From NCBI GenBank assembly GCA_963821275.1, contig CAWGDF010000009.1, positions 124,001 to 188,000 on the forward strand: a DNA stretch of 64,000 nt, read 5' to 3'. Source of the stretch: JACVRW01 sp963821275. GTDB lineage: Bacteria > Actinomycetota > Thermoleophilia > Solirubrobacterales > Thermoleophilaceae. The notes beneath the pieces are model-generated. The model worked only from the letters and a program-made list of their open reading frames with translations. It had not been told where the DNA came from and did no database searches. The position numbers and the translations under genes are program-made. Shown piece after piece: positions 8,096 through 17,124 of the stretch (its first letter is position 1; each line of letters begins with the position of its first letter).

Positions 8096-8936
8096 TCAAC
8101 CCGCCGCCGCGCAGAGGGCGGCGCCGGGAAGCTCGTAGCCGCGGCCGACGGCGAAGCGGGCGAACTCCTGTTCCAGCCGTTGCCTCAGCGCGTGGCGCTC
8201 ATCTTCGGGCAGGGCGCGCACCACCATCGCAAGCGGTCCCGCAACGTCCATCACCCAGCGCTCGTAGTCGTCGAGGTCGCGGAAGCCGAAACGCACCGGC
8301 ACCTCCTCGGTGCGCAGGTGCCGGAAGCCCGCGCCCTCCAGCAGCGCACGCGTGCGTTCTTCGCTCCGCCATGCTGAAGATCCCCGGGGCCCCGGGCTCC
8401 GGTGGTGGCACGTGCCCGCGCTCAATGAGGATCCGCGCTCCGATCGACGCCCACGGATTCCGCTCCGGCGCGCCCCACACCGACAGCGCCAAGCGCCCGC
8501 CGGGACGCAGCACGCGCCGCGTTTCGGCGAGCGCCCCGGCCGGATCGGCCATCAGCATGTAGCCGTTCTGGCAGACGACGCCGTCGACCGCACCGGCTTC
8601 GAGCTCGATGCGTTCCGCGTCGATCGCCCGATAGTCCACGTTTCCCAGCCCCAGCTCGGCGCCGCGGCGGCGGGCCACCTCGACCATCTCGGGCGAGAAG
8701 TCCGACGAGATCAGCCTGCCGCGCTCGCCCACCATCGTTGCGACAGCGAACCCGGTGTCGCCTGCTCCTGCGCTGAGCTCGAGCACCACCTCGCCCGGCC
8801 GCGGCGCCAGTTGGGCCACCAGCCACTCACGCACCGGCGTCAGCGCGTCCTCCAGCTGCGCACGCCAGCGCTGCCAGCCCGGAGCCATCGCCTCCCAGAC
8901 TCCGCGACTGGCTCGACGGTAGTCCTCGGGCTCCAC
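8096..8936 (-). CDS. SAM-dependent methyltransferase, frameshifted in this sequence
   Basis: Motif I is VVLELSAGAGDTGFAVA, then LISSDFSPEMVEVARRR, YMLMADPAGALAETRRVLRP and the end YELPGAALCAAAG. The frame breaks at IFSMA. Removing one C from the CC at 8366-8367 restores SEERTRALLEGAGFRHLRTE and the rest of the protein, about 279 residues. The intact paralogue at 20737-21585 shows exactly the expected joined sequence (FSMASSERTAALLEGAGF). The start is uncertain: GTG at 8936 or TTG at 8972, neither with a strong ribosome site. The single-base error resembles those in nearby essential genes, so the gene is probably intact in the organism. Confidence 0.75.
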
Positions 8937-8993
8937 CTGGGCGACCCTAGCCCCGGCAGCCGCGCGGGGCAAGCCGAGCTGCCGCCGCTGGCG

Positions 8994-9866
8994 TCAGGTC
9001 GCCGCGGCGGGCGCCAGCCGGGGCTTGAGCGGGGGCTCGGCCCCCTTGGCCCGGGCGAGCAGCACGAGCCCGAGGAGCGTGACCGCGAGCGCGAGGAGGG
9101 AGACGGCGATCCCGAGCGCGGTCTCGTGCAGTTGCTCGTCGAACACGATGATGCCCAGCGGGATGCTAGACAGCGGATCGAAGGCCATGGTCGAGGCAAC
9201 GGCAGCCGCGAGCGCGCCGGTCTGAAGCGCGGCCTGCTGGAGCCAGACGGCGGCGACGCTGAGGACGATCAGCGCGTAGAGGTGCCAGTCCAACACGACC
9301 TCCAGCACACCCTCGTCGAAGCGCGCCACCGTTGTCTTGGTCAATGCCGCGGTGAGGCCGAAGAGGATGCCCGCCGCCGTGCCGAGGAGCCCGGCGCGGA
9401 CTGCGGGGCTGCGCCCGCGGGCGAGAACGAACAGGAGCCCGGCTATGCCGACGCAGACTGCGCTGACCGCCATCCAGAGGCCGAAGGAGGCGTCGTCACG
9501 GCCCGCGTCGGTCTTGCTGACGATCAGCAGCGCAGCGAGACCCCCGCTGACGATCAGAGCGCCGATCCACTCGAGGCGGTTGATCGGACGCCCGCTCACC
9601 ACGCGCGCGATCGGCAGCGAGAACACGATCGTCGCGACGAGCAACGGCTGCACGATGACGATGCGTCCGATGCCGAGCGCGATCGCCTGCGCCACGAAGC
9701 CGACCGCCTGTGAGGCGGTGCCGAGCAGCCAGAGGGGATTGCGTATCAGGCGTACCAGGAATCCCGCGCCCACCGCGCTGTCCGGCTGTCTCGAGGCCGC
9801 TTTCTCCTGGAGCACCAGTCCGAGGGCGAAGAAGAACGCAGCGACCAGCGCCAGGACGATGTCCAC
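8994..9866 (-). CDS. DMT-superfamily (EamA/NIPA-like) membrane transporter
   Basis: A 290-residue membrane protein with about nine to ten hydrophobic helices in two tandem halves. The first half has VLALVAAFFFALGLVLQEKA and the second GLLGTAAGILFGLTAALTK, the duplicated pattern of drug/metabolite transporters. Charged residues after helix 1 (LQEKAAS) and the FDPLSSIPLGIIVFDEQLH segment near residue 230 are typical of the actinobacterial DMT/NIPA-like branch. ATG start. It is single-gene spaced between the methyltransferase (about 20 bases) and the GFA gene. Substrate unknown; export of a small metabolite is a reasonable guess only. Confidence 0.8.
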   Translation of the reverse strand: MDIVLALVAAFFFALGLVLQEKAASRQPDSAVGAGFLVRLIRNPLWLLGTASQAVGFVAQAIALGIGRIVIVQPLLVATIVFSLPIARVVSGRPINRLEWIGALIVSGGLAALLIVSKTDAGRDDASFGLWMAVSAVCVGIAGLLFVLARGRSPAVRAGLLGTAAGILFGLTAALTKTTVARFDEGVLEVVLDWHLYALIVLSVAAVWLQQAALQTGALAAAVASTMAFDPLSSIPLGIIVFDEQLHETALGIAVSLLALAVTLLGLVLLARAKGAEPPLKPRLAPAAAT

Positions 9867-9908
9867 CGGCCGAGTCTATGTCCTCGCTCGGCGTTCGCCG
9901 GTGGCCTG

Positions 9909-10340
9909 TCAGCTCCGCGCGTGGCGACTCTCGGGGTGGCGAGGCAGTCCGTCGTCGGGGACCGGCTCCCACGCCGCGGCGTAGGCCACGAACTGGCGCA
10001 CGCTCGGCCGGATCCCCGGGTCGTCGTCGAAGGCCCCCATCCGGATGCCGATCGGATCGGCGTGATTCGGATTACGGCCGAATATTGCCGAGCCACAGTC
10101 GCCGCAGAACCACTTCTCGCCCCCGCCCTCCGGCTGCCACATGCGGAGCCGGTCCTGGCCCGCGACTATCCGAAACGCGTCCGGGGCGGGATGCGCGTTC
10201 GCCGCCGCCGCGGCTCCGCTGCGCCGCTGGCAGCGCTTGCAGTGGCAATAGCTCGCGACGACGAGCGGCTCGGTCACCTCGAACCGGACGGCGCCGCAGT
10301 TGCAGCCACCGGTGAGCAGGAAATCGTCCATTTTCCACAC
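9909..10340 (-). CDS. GFA family zinc protein (glutathione-dependent formaldehyde-activating-like)
   Basis: A 143-residue protein with the zinc ligands of the GFA/CENP-V family in the usual order: CxC in GGCNCGAVRF, CxxC in CHCKRCQRRSG and CxxC in FCGDCGSAIF. The C-terminal half gives IGIRMGAFDDDPGIRPSVRQ, the typical last beta-strand and loop. The family includes glutathione/S-hydroxymethylglutathione synthase-like proteins, but most members have no proven activity and actinobacteria usually lack glutathione. The start may be GTG at 10340 or ATG at 10331 (MDDFLLTGG); the shorter fits the family better. Confidence 0.85.
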   Translation of the reverse strand: MWKMDDFLLTGGCNCGAVRFEVTEPLVVASYCHCKRCQRRSGAAAAANAHPAPDAFRIVAGQDRLRMWQPEGGGEKWFCGDCGSAIFGRNPNHADPIGIRMGAFDDDPGIRPSVRQFVAYAAAWEPVPDDGLPRHPESRHARS

Positions 10341-10367
10341 CCTACGCCGGGTGATGAGCTCCGCCCC

Positions 10368-11591
10368 TTAGCGGCGCCCCACACGGGGCCGGGCGTTCGC
10401 CTGCTCGAGCGGGCCGCGGACAACGGCCGCCAGGCGCTCGACCGCGGTCTCGAGCTCGCTCTCGGTCAGATGGCTGAACGACAGCCGCAGCGTGTGGTGG
10501 CCGTTGTCGCCGACGTGGAACGGCGGGCCGGGTACGTAGGCCACCCCGGCTGCGAGGGCGGCGGGGCGCATGGCCATCGTGTCGAGCTCCTCCGGAAGCG
10601 TGAGCCACGTGAGAAAGCCGCCCGTCGGCTCGGTCCATTCCACCTCGTCGGGCATGTGGCGCTCGAGCGCCGCCGACAGCGCCGCCCAGTGCGACGCGTA
10701 CAGTGCCCGGGCCGCCGGCAGGTGGCGCTCGAAGCCTCCGTTGCGGCCGTACTCCTCGACCAGGCGTTGTCCGAGACCGCCGGCGCACTGGTCGGTGTTC
10801 TGCTTGGCCGCCGCAAGCTCGGCCACCACGTCGGGCGGGCCGACGGCCCAGCCGAGGCGCACGCCCGGGAAGAAGCTCTTGGAGAACGTTCCCGCCTGCA
10901 GCACGATGTCGGGCGCGAGCGACCACAGTGTCGGCAGCCCGGTTCCGTCGAAGGACAGCTCGCGGTAGGCGACGTCTTCGAGGACAAGCACGTGATGCCG
11001 GCGGCACAGCTCGACGAGCTCGCGGCGGCGGTCCAGCGGCAGCGTCCGGCCGGTCGGGTTCTGGTACTCCGGGATCGCGTAGACGAACTTGGGGTGCAGG
11101 CCGGCTTCAAGGCGTTCTGCGAGAGCATCCACGCGCAGGCCGTCGTCGTCCATTTCGATCGGGACCGGCTCGGCCTCCGCCCGGCCGAAGGCCATCAGCG
11201 CGGCCAGGTAGGTCGGCGCTTCGAGGACGATTGGGTCGCCCGGATCGATCAGCGCCTGGCACATCAGCGTTATGCATTCCATGCCGCCGCTGGTCACGAT
11301 CAGCTCCGCGCGCTCGGGACGCCGGCCCTGCAGCTGCTCCTGGCGGTCGATCAGGTACTCGCGCACGCTCCCGAGCCCCTCGCACGGGGTGTACTGCAGC
11401 GCGACGGAGGCGTCCTCGCGCACCAGCCGCCCGGCGATCTCGTCGACCTCGTCGGTCGGAAAGGTCGCGGCATTGGGAAAGCCGCCCGTCATCGACAGCA
11501 CGCCCGGTGGGCTCCCGGCGAGGATCGTGGCCAGCTCGCTCCCGCCGGGGAGCTGCGTCCTGCGCGCGAAGGCGTGGGCGAAGTCAGTCAT
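10368..11591 (-). CDS. PLP-dependent aminotransferase (fold type I, LysN/MocR-like)
   Basis: A 407-residue class I/II aminotransferase. Visible landmarks are the substrate-loop GGFPNAATFPTDE, the PLP-phosphate region TSGGMECITLMCQ, the aspartate and tyrosine of YAIPEYQNPTGRTLP, the Schiff-base lysine in TFSKSFFPGVRLGW and the carboxylate-binding Arg in TLRLSFSH. This pattern fits the 2-aminoadipate/aromatic aminotransferase group rather than a MocR regulator, since there is no winged-helix domain. The ATG at 11591 was chosen over upstream starts because it forms an ATGACTGA overlap with the stop of the upstream RraA gene, so the two are translationally coupled. Amino donor and acceptor unknown. 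Confidence 0.88.
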   Translation of the reverse strand: MTDFAHAFARRTQLPGGSELATILAGSPPGVLSMTGGFPNAATFPTDEVDEIAGRLVREDASVALQYTPCEGLGSVREYLIDRQEQLQGRRPERAELIVTSGGMECITLMCQALIDPGDPIVLEAPTYLAALMAFGRAEAEPVPIEMDDDGLRVDALAERLEAGLHPKFVYAIPEYQNPTGRTLPLDRRRELVELCRRHHVLVLEDVAYRELSFDGTGLPTLWSLAPDIVLQAGTFSKSFFPGVRLGWAVGPPDVVAELAAAKQNTDQCAGGLGQRLVEEYGRNGGFERHLPAARALYASHWAALSAALERHMPDEVEWTEPTGGFLTWLTLPEELDTMAMRPAALAAGVAYVPGPPFHVGDNGHHTLRLSFSHLTESELETAVERLAAVVRGPLEQANARPRVGRR

Positions 11592-12240
11592 CGACCCGGA
11601 AGGCCAGGTCACTGGCCTCGCCGCGGTCGAGCGCGGCGACGTGCTCACGGTGATTGGTCAGGTCGTGCAGGGCCTCGCCGCGAGCTTGAGCGGCCAGGAT
11701 CGCCTGCTCGCTGCGCCCGATGAGCTCCGCGGTCTCCAGGGCGGAGGCGATCCGCTCCGCCGAGGCGATCAGGAGCCCGTCGTCGTCGCCGAACACGATG
11801 TCGCCGGGCGAGACCTCCACGCCGCCGCAGGTGATCGTCGCCCCCAGCGGGGAGCGCGACACGGTGGTCCCCGCGCGCGGAGTCGTGCCCCGCGCGAACA
11901 CCGGCAGCCCGATGTGGCGCAGGCCCCGCAGGTCGCGGCAGAACCCGTCGGCGACGATCCCGGCGAGCCCGCGCCGCCGCGCCTCGGTCGCGAACAGCTC
12001 GCCGAAGACGGCGCGCGACCCGGCGTTGGCGGCGATCACCAGCACGTCCCCGGGCGCGGCTTCGGCCAGGGCGTCCAACACCGGCAGGTGGTCGTTCTCC
12101 GCGGTCACCGTGAACGCCGGTCCGGCCACGCGCACGTCGGGGATCATCGCCCGGACCGCGGAATCGACGATGGGCAGCGTCTTGTCGGCATCCGACAGCG
12201 CCGAGACGTCGATTCGCACCAGCCGCTCGACCAGGTCCAC
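11584..12240 (-). CDS. RraA family protein (HMG/oxaloacetate-aldolase-like or RNase E inhibitor-like)
   Basis: A 218-residue protein of the RraA/menG-like fold. Typical features are VRVAGPAFTV near residue 40, the phosphate-binding GDVLVIAANAGSRAVFGELF, the metal-site region GIVADGFCRDLRGLRHIGLP and the closing VSPGDIVFGDDDGLLI. Members with G-x(20)-R-D in the DGxxRD motif act as 4-hydroxy-4-methyl-2-oxoglutarate or oxaloacetate decarboxylase/aldolases; here the D-G-F-C-R-D spacing is kept, so enzyme function is plausible. The GTG at 12240 gives the normal family length; the longer frame adds 82 Ser/Arg/Pro-rich residues. Coupled by a short overlap to the aminotransferase. Confidence 0.82.
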   Translation of the reverse strand: MDLVERLVRIDVSALSDADKTLPIVDSAVRAMIPDVRVAGPAFTVTAENDHLPVLDALAEAAPGDVLVIAANAGSRAVFGELFATEARRRGLAGIVADGFCRDLRGLRHIGLPVFARGTTPRAGTTVSRSPLGATITCGGVEVSPGDIVFGDDDGLLIASAERIASALETAELIGRSEQAILAAQARGEALHDLTNHREHVAALDRGEASDLAFRVDD

Positions 12241-12331
12241 GCCAAAAAGCGTCCCACACACGCGTGTCGATCTGAGCGGCCGCCCTTCGTGTAGAGGGTG
12301 AAAGCGATGAATTCGAGAGGAGAATGTGGAC

Positions 12332-12925
12332 GTGAGGACACTCCGCGTGATCGAGTTCCTGTCCCTGGACGGCGTGATGCAGGCACCCGGTGGGCCCGAG
12401 GAGGACACCGAGGGCGGGTTCCGCCACGGCGGCTGGCAGCGGCCGTATTTCGACGAGGTGCTCGGGGCCTCCGCGGCCGAGGGCATGGCTGCGACCGACG
12501 CCTACCTCTTCGGAAGGAAGACCTACGAGAAGATGGCCGCCCACTGGCCCAACATGCCCGACGACGACCCGTACGCCCGGCACTTGAACAGCAATCCGAA
12601 GTACGTAGCCTCCAGGACCCTTCGGGATGTCGAGTGGCGAAACTCGACCCTGCTGGAGGGTGAGGTTGCCGAGGCGGTGGCCGACCTCAAGGAGCAGGCG
12701 GGCGGCGACATCGCCGTGCTCGGGAGCGGTGAGCTCGTTCAGACGCTCATCGCACACGACCTGGTCGACGAGTACTCCATTGCGGTGTTCCCGATCGTGC
12801 TGGGAAGCGGCAAGCGGCTGTTCGGTGAGAGCGAGCGGGTCAGGAAGCTGAAGCTCGTCGACTCCAGGCCCACGCGCACCGGTGGCGTGATCCTCACCTA
12901 CCAGCCTGCCGGCGAGACGACCTAG
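12332..12925 (+). CDS. Dihydrofolate-reductase-family protein (RibD C-terminal domain)
   Basis: A product of about 197 residues with the RibD_C/DHFR-like fold: RVIEFLSLDGVMQAPGG at the start, then YLFGRKTYEKMAAHW, a KYVASRTL strand, DIAVLGSGELVQTLIAHDLV and FPIVLGSGKRLFGE. These are the hallmarks of the bacterial YyaP/YwjB-type family found next to ECF sigma factors. GTG at 12332 is preferred to GTG at 12326 because GAGAGGAG lies nine bases upstream of it. It heads an operon with the DGPF protein and the ECF sigma factor. Enzyme activity is not proven for this subgroup. Confidence 0.82.
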   Translation: MRTLRVIEFLSLDGVMQAPGGPEEDTEGGFRHGGWQRPYFDEVLGASAAEGMAATDAYLFGRKTYEKMAAHWPNMPDDDPYARHLNSNPKYVASRTLRDVEWRNSTLLEGEVAEAVADLKEQAGGDIAVLGSGELVQTLIAHDLVDEYSIAVFPIVLGSGKRLFGESERVRKLKLVDSRPTRTGGVILTYQPAGETT

Positions 12926-12938
12926 GGAGGGAGACCCG

Positions 12939-13292
12939 GTGAACCAGTACCTCCTGAGCATCCAGCAACCCGACGGACCTCCCCCGCCGTCGGTCGACAT
13001 GGACGAGGTCATGCGCAACCTGGCCGCCCTCAACGAGGAGATGAGATCCGCCGGCGCGTGGGTCTTCGCCGGCGGCCTTCATTCGCCGAGCAGTGCCACC
13101 GTCGTCCGGGTCGCGGGCGGCGACGTGCTCATGACCGACGGCCCCTACACCGAGGGCAAGGAGCACATCGGCGGCCTCTCGATCATCAGGGCGCCCGACC
13201 TCGATTCCGCCCTCGAGTGGGCCCGCAAGCTCGCCTCCGCGACCACCCTCCCGGTTGAGGTACGGCCGTTCCAGGACCAGGGCGACCACTGA
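12939..13292 (+). CDS. YCII/DGPF-domain protein
   Basis: A 117-residue YciI-like protein (dimeric alpha-beta barrel). The DGPF-type motif reads TDGPYTEGKEHIGG around residue 68, followed by a DLDSALEWARK helix, as in the DGPF proteins encoded with ECF42-type sigma factors. The GTG start is preceded by GGGAGGGAG. The stop TGA overlaps the proposed CTG start of the sigma factor, so both should be made together. The biochemical role is unknown; co-occurrence with this sigma-factor group is well established. Confidence 0.88.
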   Translation: MNQYLLSIQQPDGPPPPSVDMDEVMRNLAALNEEMRSAGAWVFAGGLHSPSSATVVRVAGGDVLMTDGPYTEGKEHIGGLSIIRAPDLDSALEWARKLASATTLPVEVRPFQDQGDH

Positions 13293-14515
13293 CCTCGGGC
13301 CTCGCTGCCTCGGAGATCGAGCGTGTCTTCCGCGAGGAGCACGCGCGCGCGGTCGCCGTCCTGGTCCGCGTCTTCGGCGACATCGACATTGCCGAGGAGG
13401 CGGTACAGGAGGCGTTCGTGGCGGCGGTGCGACGCTGGCCGTCGACCGGGTCGCCCCCGAGCCCGGCGGGATGGATCATCACCACCGCGCGCAACCGGGC
13501 GATCGACCGCCTTCGCCGCGAGGCCTCGCGAGAGGACCGGCACGCCCAGGCCGCGCTGCTGCACGCTCGCGACGAGCCGGTCGAGGAGGGCGCCGTGCGC
13601 GACGACCGGCTGCGCCTGATCTTCACCTGCTGTCACCCCGCGCTCGCTCCCGCCGCTCAGGTGGCGTTGACGCTGCGGCTGCTGGGCGGCCTCACGACCG
13701 CGGACATCGCCCGCGCCTTCCTGGTGCCCGAGACGACCATGGCCCAGCGGCTGGTCCGGGCCAAGGCCAAGATCCGCGACGCGAACATCCCGTACCGGGT
13801 CCCGGAGGAGGCCGACCTTCCTGCCCGCCTTCGCGCCGTGCTCGCCGTCATCTACCTCGTCTTCAACGAGGGCCACACCGCGAGCTCGGGCGACAGCCTC
13901 GTCCGCCAGGAGCTCTGCGCGGAGGCCATCCGCCTCGGACGGCTCCTGGCGGAGCTGATGCCCGACGAGCCGGAGGTCCTGGGGCTGCTCGCCCTGATGC
14001 TGCTCCTCGAGTCGCGGCGGGCGGCGCGCACCACCCCGGAGGGTGAGCTCGTGCTGCTGTCCGACCAGGACCGCGGCCGCTGGGATCGCGACCTGATCGC
14101 CGAAGGTCAGGCCATCGTCCGGCGCTGCCTGCGCCGGGGCCAGCCGGGCCCATACCAGATCCAGGCGGCGATCGCCGCCGTGCACAGCGACGCGCCCACC
14201 ACGGCCGCCACCGACTGGTCTCAGATCCTGCAGCTGTATGACCAGCTGATGGCGGTCGCTCCCAGCCCGGTGGTCGCCCTCAACCGCGCCGTCGCCGTGG
14301 CCGAGGTCCAGGGACCGGAGACGGCGCTCACCCTCGTCGACGGGCTCGACCTCGATGGCTACCACCTCTTTCACGCCATCCGCGCCGACCTGCTCCGGCG
14401 CTTGGGTCGCTACCCCGAGGCGGCGCTGGCGTACGAGGCCGCGAGCGAGCGCGCGGAGAACACGGCCGAGCGCGAGTTCCTCGAGCGCAGGCGGCGCGCG
14501 CTGCCAGCCGCCTGA
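13289..14515 (+). CDS. ECF sigma factor with C-terminal TPR-like extension (ECF42/DUF6596 type)
   Basis: An RNA polymerase sigma factor of about 408 residues. Region 2 runs from EIERVFREEHARAVAVLVRV through AVQEAFVAAVRRWP and AGWIITTARNRAIDRLRREA. Region 4 includes LTLRLLGGLTTADIARAFLV and TMAQRLVRAKAKIRDA. A C-terminal helical extension of about 200 residues (YLVFNEGHTA, then NRAVAVAEVQGPETAL) is the DUF6596/TPR-like domain of ECF42-type factors. The frame is closed by a TGA at 13256 and contains no ATG, GTG or TTG before 13418, which would delete half of region 2. The CTG at 13289, overlapping the previous stop as CTGA, is therefore the likely start. No anti-sigma gene is adjacent, as usual for this group. 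Confidence 0.85.
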   Translation: MTSGLAASEIERVFREEHARAVAVLVRVFGDIDIAEEAVQEAFVAAVRRWPSTGSPPSPAGWIITTARNRAIDRLRREASREDRHAQAALLHARDEPVEEGAVRDDRLRLIFTCCHPALAPAAQVALTLRLLGGLTTADIARAFLVPETTMAQRLVRAKAKIRDANIPYRVPEEADLPARLRAVLAVIYLVFNEGHTASSGDSLVRQELCAEAIRLGRLLAELMPDEPEVLGLLALMLLLESRRAARTTPEGELVLLSDQDRGRWDRDLIAEGQAIVRRCLRRGQPGPYQIQAAIAAVHSDAPTTAATDWSQILQLYDQLMAVAPSPVVALNRAVAVAEVQGPETALTLVDGLDLDGYHLFHAIRADLLRRLGRYPEAALAYEAASERAENTAEREFLERRRRALPAA

Positions 14516-14619
14516 CCAGGCCGCGGGGAGCGCCCCGGGAGGGCCGGGTTGCGCAGTACCCCAACAGGACGGTAGGGTCGCCACAAGGGTCACTGAACTC
14601 GCGGATCGAAGGGTGGCCA

Positions 14620-17124
14620 GTGCAGGCAGACTGGGCAGTCGGACCAGATCTTTGGCTCAAGGCTCGCCGGGCCGGCATCTGCTTGGCCGCGCTGATGGGC
14701 GCCGCCACGCTCGCGTGGGCGGCGCCGGCTGAGGGCGCGTCGTTCGCCTACGTCGCGAACCTCGGCGGCACGATCTCCCAGTTCGACCTCGGGGGCGGGG
14801 CGCTCACGCCCAAGAGCCCGGCAACGGTGGCTAGCGGCGGCACTTACCCGAACGGCGTTGCGGTGAACCCGGACGGGAAGTCGGTCTACGTCACCAATTC
14901 AAGCGGCCGCTCGGTGACTCAATATGACGTCGGCGCGGGTGGGACGCTCTCGCCCAAGAACCCCACGACCGTGCCCGCCGGCGACCAGCCAGAGGCGCTG
15001 GCGGTCAGCCCGGACGGCAAATCCGTCTACGTCGTGAACACCGGCGGCGGAGTCTCTCAGTACGACGTAGGGGCAAACGGGGCGCTGTCGCCCAAGCGCA
15101 TCCCCACCGTGGCGACCGGTTCGTTGCCCAACGGCATCGCGGTGAGCCCGGACGGCAAGTCGGTCTACGTCCCTAACCTCGGCAGCAACAACGTTTCCCA
15201 GTACGACGTGGGCGCGGACGGGGCGCTCTCCCCCAAGAGCCCTGCCACCGTGGCTGCCGGCCAATACCCCTACGCCGTCGCCGCTGCTGGAAAGTCGGCC
15301 TACGTACTCAACGTAGGCGGCTCGATCTCCCAGTACGACGTCGGTGCGGGCGGGGCGCTAACGCCCAAGAGCCCGGCGACGTTGGCCACGGGCGGCGCGC
15401 CGAGCGGGATCGCGGTGAGCCCGGACGGGGGGTCCGCATACGTCACCGACCCGATTGGCGGCTCGGTCTCCCAGTACGACATCGGTGCGGGCGGCGCACT
15501 ATCACCCAAGAGCACATCGAGGTTGGCCGCAGCCGGCCAGCCGACCGGCGTCACGGTGGGCCCGGACGGGCGGTCCGCCTACGTGACCGACGCGAAGGGC
15601 GGCTCGGCCTTCCAGTACGACATCGGCGCGGGCGGGGCGCTATCGCCCAAGAGCCCCACGACCGTGGCCACCGGCCAACAGCCGCTCGGGATCGCCGTGA
15701 GACCGGACGGCCGGTCGGTGTATGTCGCAAATTCAGAGTCGAACACGGTGAGCCAGTACGACACAACTCCGGTAGGCGCGCTTGCGCCGCTCTCCCCGCC
15801 CACGGTCCTCGCGGGGGGACAGACACCCGGCGTGGCGGTGAGCCCGGACGGCAAGTCCGTCTACGTGGCGGACACCCGGCGCGCGGTCCAGGGCGACGGG
15901 GTCACGCAGTACGACCTGGGGTTGGGGGGGTTGCTCTCTTACAAGAGTCCCGCAAGCGCGCCGGCGGGCAGTGTCCCGCGCTCGGTTGCGGTGAGTCCGG
16001 ACGGCAAGTCGGTCTATGTCGCAAACCAGGGCGACGGCTCCGTCTCCCAGTACGACATCGGCGCGGACGGGGCGCTCGCGGCCAAGAACCCGGCGACCGT
16101 CGCCGCCGGCACCTTCCCCTTCGGCGTGGCCGTGAGCCCGAGCGCGGGCAACAAGTCCGTCTACGTCACCAACCGCGGCAGCGACACGGTGTCTCAGTAC
16201 GACTTCGGCGCGAACGGGGCGCTGACGGCCAAGAACCCCCCCACCGTAGCGGCCGGCGACTCCCCCTTCGGGGTCGCCGTGAGCGCAGACGGCAAGTCGG
16301 TCTACGTCACGAACGCGAGCGGCGGCACGGTATCCCAGTACAGCGCCGGGCAGGCCGGCGCGCTGTCCGCGAAGAGCCCGGCCACGGTGGCAACGGGTGC
16401 GCTGCCGCTCGGCGTCACGACGAGCCCTGACGGCAGATCGGTGTACGTCGCGAATCAGGGCAGCGATTCGGTGTCCCAGTACAGCGTCGATGCGAGCAGC
16501 GGGGCGCTGTCGCCGAAGGCCCCGGCGACCGTTGACACGGGCGTCGAGCCGACCGGCTTGGCGATGAGCGCGGACGGCACCTCGCTGTACGTAACCAACC
16601 TGGACAGCGGGACGGTCTCCCAGTACGACGTGCAGGCAGGTGGGGCGCTGTCCCCGAAGAACCCGGCGACGGTCCCGGCCGGCCAGTTCGCGTTTGCGAT
16701 AGCGGTCAGCCCGGACCTTGCCACGAAGACCGGGCGGGCGATCAAACTGGCGCGCCGGGCGGTCCGCGTCGGCCGCCGCGGCCTCGCCCGGATCCGGGTG
16801 CGCTGCCCTACCCGGCGCGACCGCTGCCGGGTGCGGGTGGCGTTTCGCCGACTCGGCTCGGCCGCGGTGATCGCTCGCGGGCGCAAGACGCTGGGCGGCG
16901 CCAAGTCCGGCCGCGTGCGGGTCAGGCTCTCGCGGCGGACGCTCCGGGTGCTGAGGCAGCGCGGCCGGCTGCGGGTGAGGGTGGCGGCGAGGGCGCTGCA
17001 CGCGGCGGGCAACCGCAGCCGGCGGACGGCGGTGATCAGGCTCAGGGCTCCGAGGAAGCGGGAGCGGTCGCGGGCGGCGCCCCTCCAGCGGGGGGCGGGG
17101 AGGTCTCTTGTCGCCTCCCGCTAG
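14620..17124 (+). CDS. Secreted 14-blade YVTN beta-propeller protein
   Basis: An 834-residue exported protein. A signal peptide (GICLAALMGAATLAWAAPAE) is followed by 14 near-identical repeats of about 47 residues, each reading roughly GVAVSPDGKSVYVTN then SVSQYDVGAGGALSPK with PATVAAG. They end in a partial repeat (FAFAIAVSPD) that could close the ring with the partial first strand. Fourteen blades suggest two seven-bladed propellers of the YVTN/lactonase-like type. The C-terminal 130 residues (from about 702) are Arg- and Val-rich with a Cys pair (VRCPTRRDRC), an Ig-like tail. GTG start; its last 17 bases overlap the next giant gene. It is probably an extracellular binding or surface protein. 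Confidence 0.82.
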   Translation: MQADWAVGPDLWLKARRAGICLAALMGAATLAWAAPAEGASFAYVANLGGTISQFDLGGGALTPKSPATVASGGTYPNGVAVNPDGKSVYVTNSSGRSVTQYDVGAGGTLSPKNPTTVPAGDQPEALAVSPDGKSVYVVNTGGGVSQYDVGANGALSPKRIPTVATGSLPNGIAVSPDGKSVYVPNLGSNNVSQYDVGADGALSPKSPATVAAGQYPYAVAAAGKSAYVLNVGGSISQYDVGAGGALTPKSPATLATGGAPSGIAVSPDGGSAYVTDPIGGSVSQYDIGAGGALSPKSTSRLAAAGQPTGVTVGPDGRSAYVTDAKGGSAFQYDIGAGGALSPKSPTTVATGQQPLGIAVRPDGRSVYVANSESNTVSQYDTTPVGALAPLSPPTVLAGGQTPGVAVSPDGKSVYVADTRRAVQGDGVTQYDLGLGGLLSYKSPASAPAGSVPRSVAVSPDGKSVYVANQGDGSVSQYDIGADGALAAKNPATVAAGTFPFGVAVSPSAGNKSVYVTNRGSDTVSQYDFGANGALTAKNPPTVAAGDSPFGVAVSADGKSVYVTNASGGTVSQYSAGQAGALSAKSPATVATGALPLGVTTSPDGRSVYVANQGSDSVSQYSVDASSGALSPKAPATVDTGVEPTGLAMSADGTSLYVTNLDSGTVSQYDVQAGGALSPKNPATVPAGQFAFAIAVSPDLATKTGRAIKLARRAVRVGRRGLARIRVRCPTRRDRCRVRVAFRRLGSAAVIARGRKTLGGAKSGRVRVRLSRRTLRVLRQRGRLRVRVAARALHAAGNRSRRTAVIRLRAPRKRERSRAAPLQRGAGRSLVASR
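14738..16725 (+). repeat. Coding tandem repeat, 14 units of about 141 bases
   Basis: Each unit encodes one propeller blade with the core SPDGKSVYV and QYDVGAGGALSPK. The units are divergent enough at DNA level to be old duplications but share runs such as AGCCCGGACGG and CAGTACGAC. Units with small insertions occur at the ninth blade (RRAVQGDG) and the eleventh (SAGN). Confidence 0.75.

Noticed and set aside
14738..16725. CRISPR-like tandem array
   Set aside because: Repeats are about 141 bases, coding and contiguous; they encode propeller blades.
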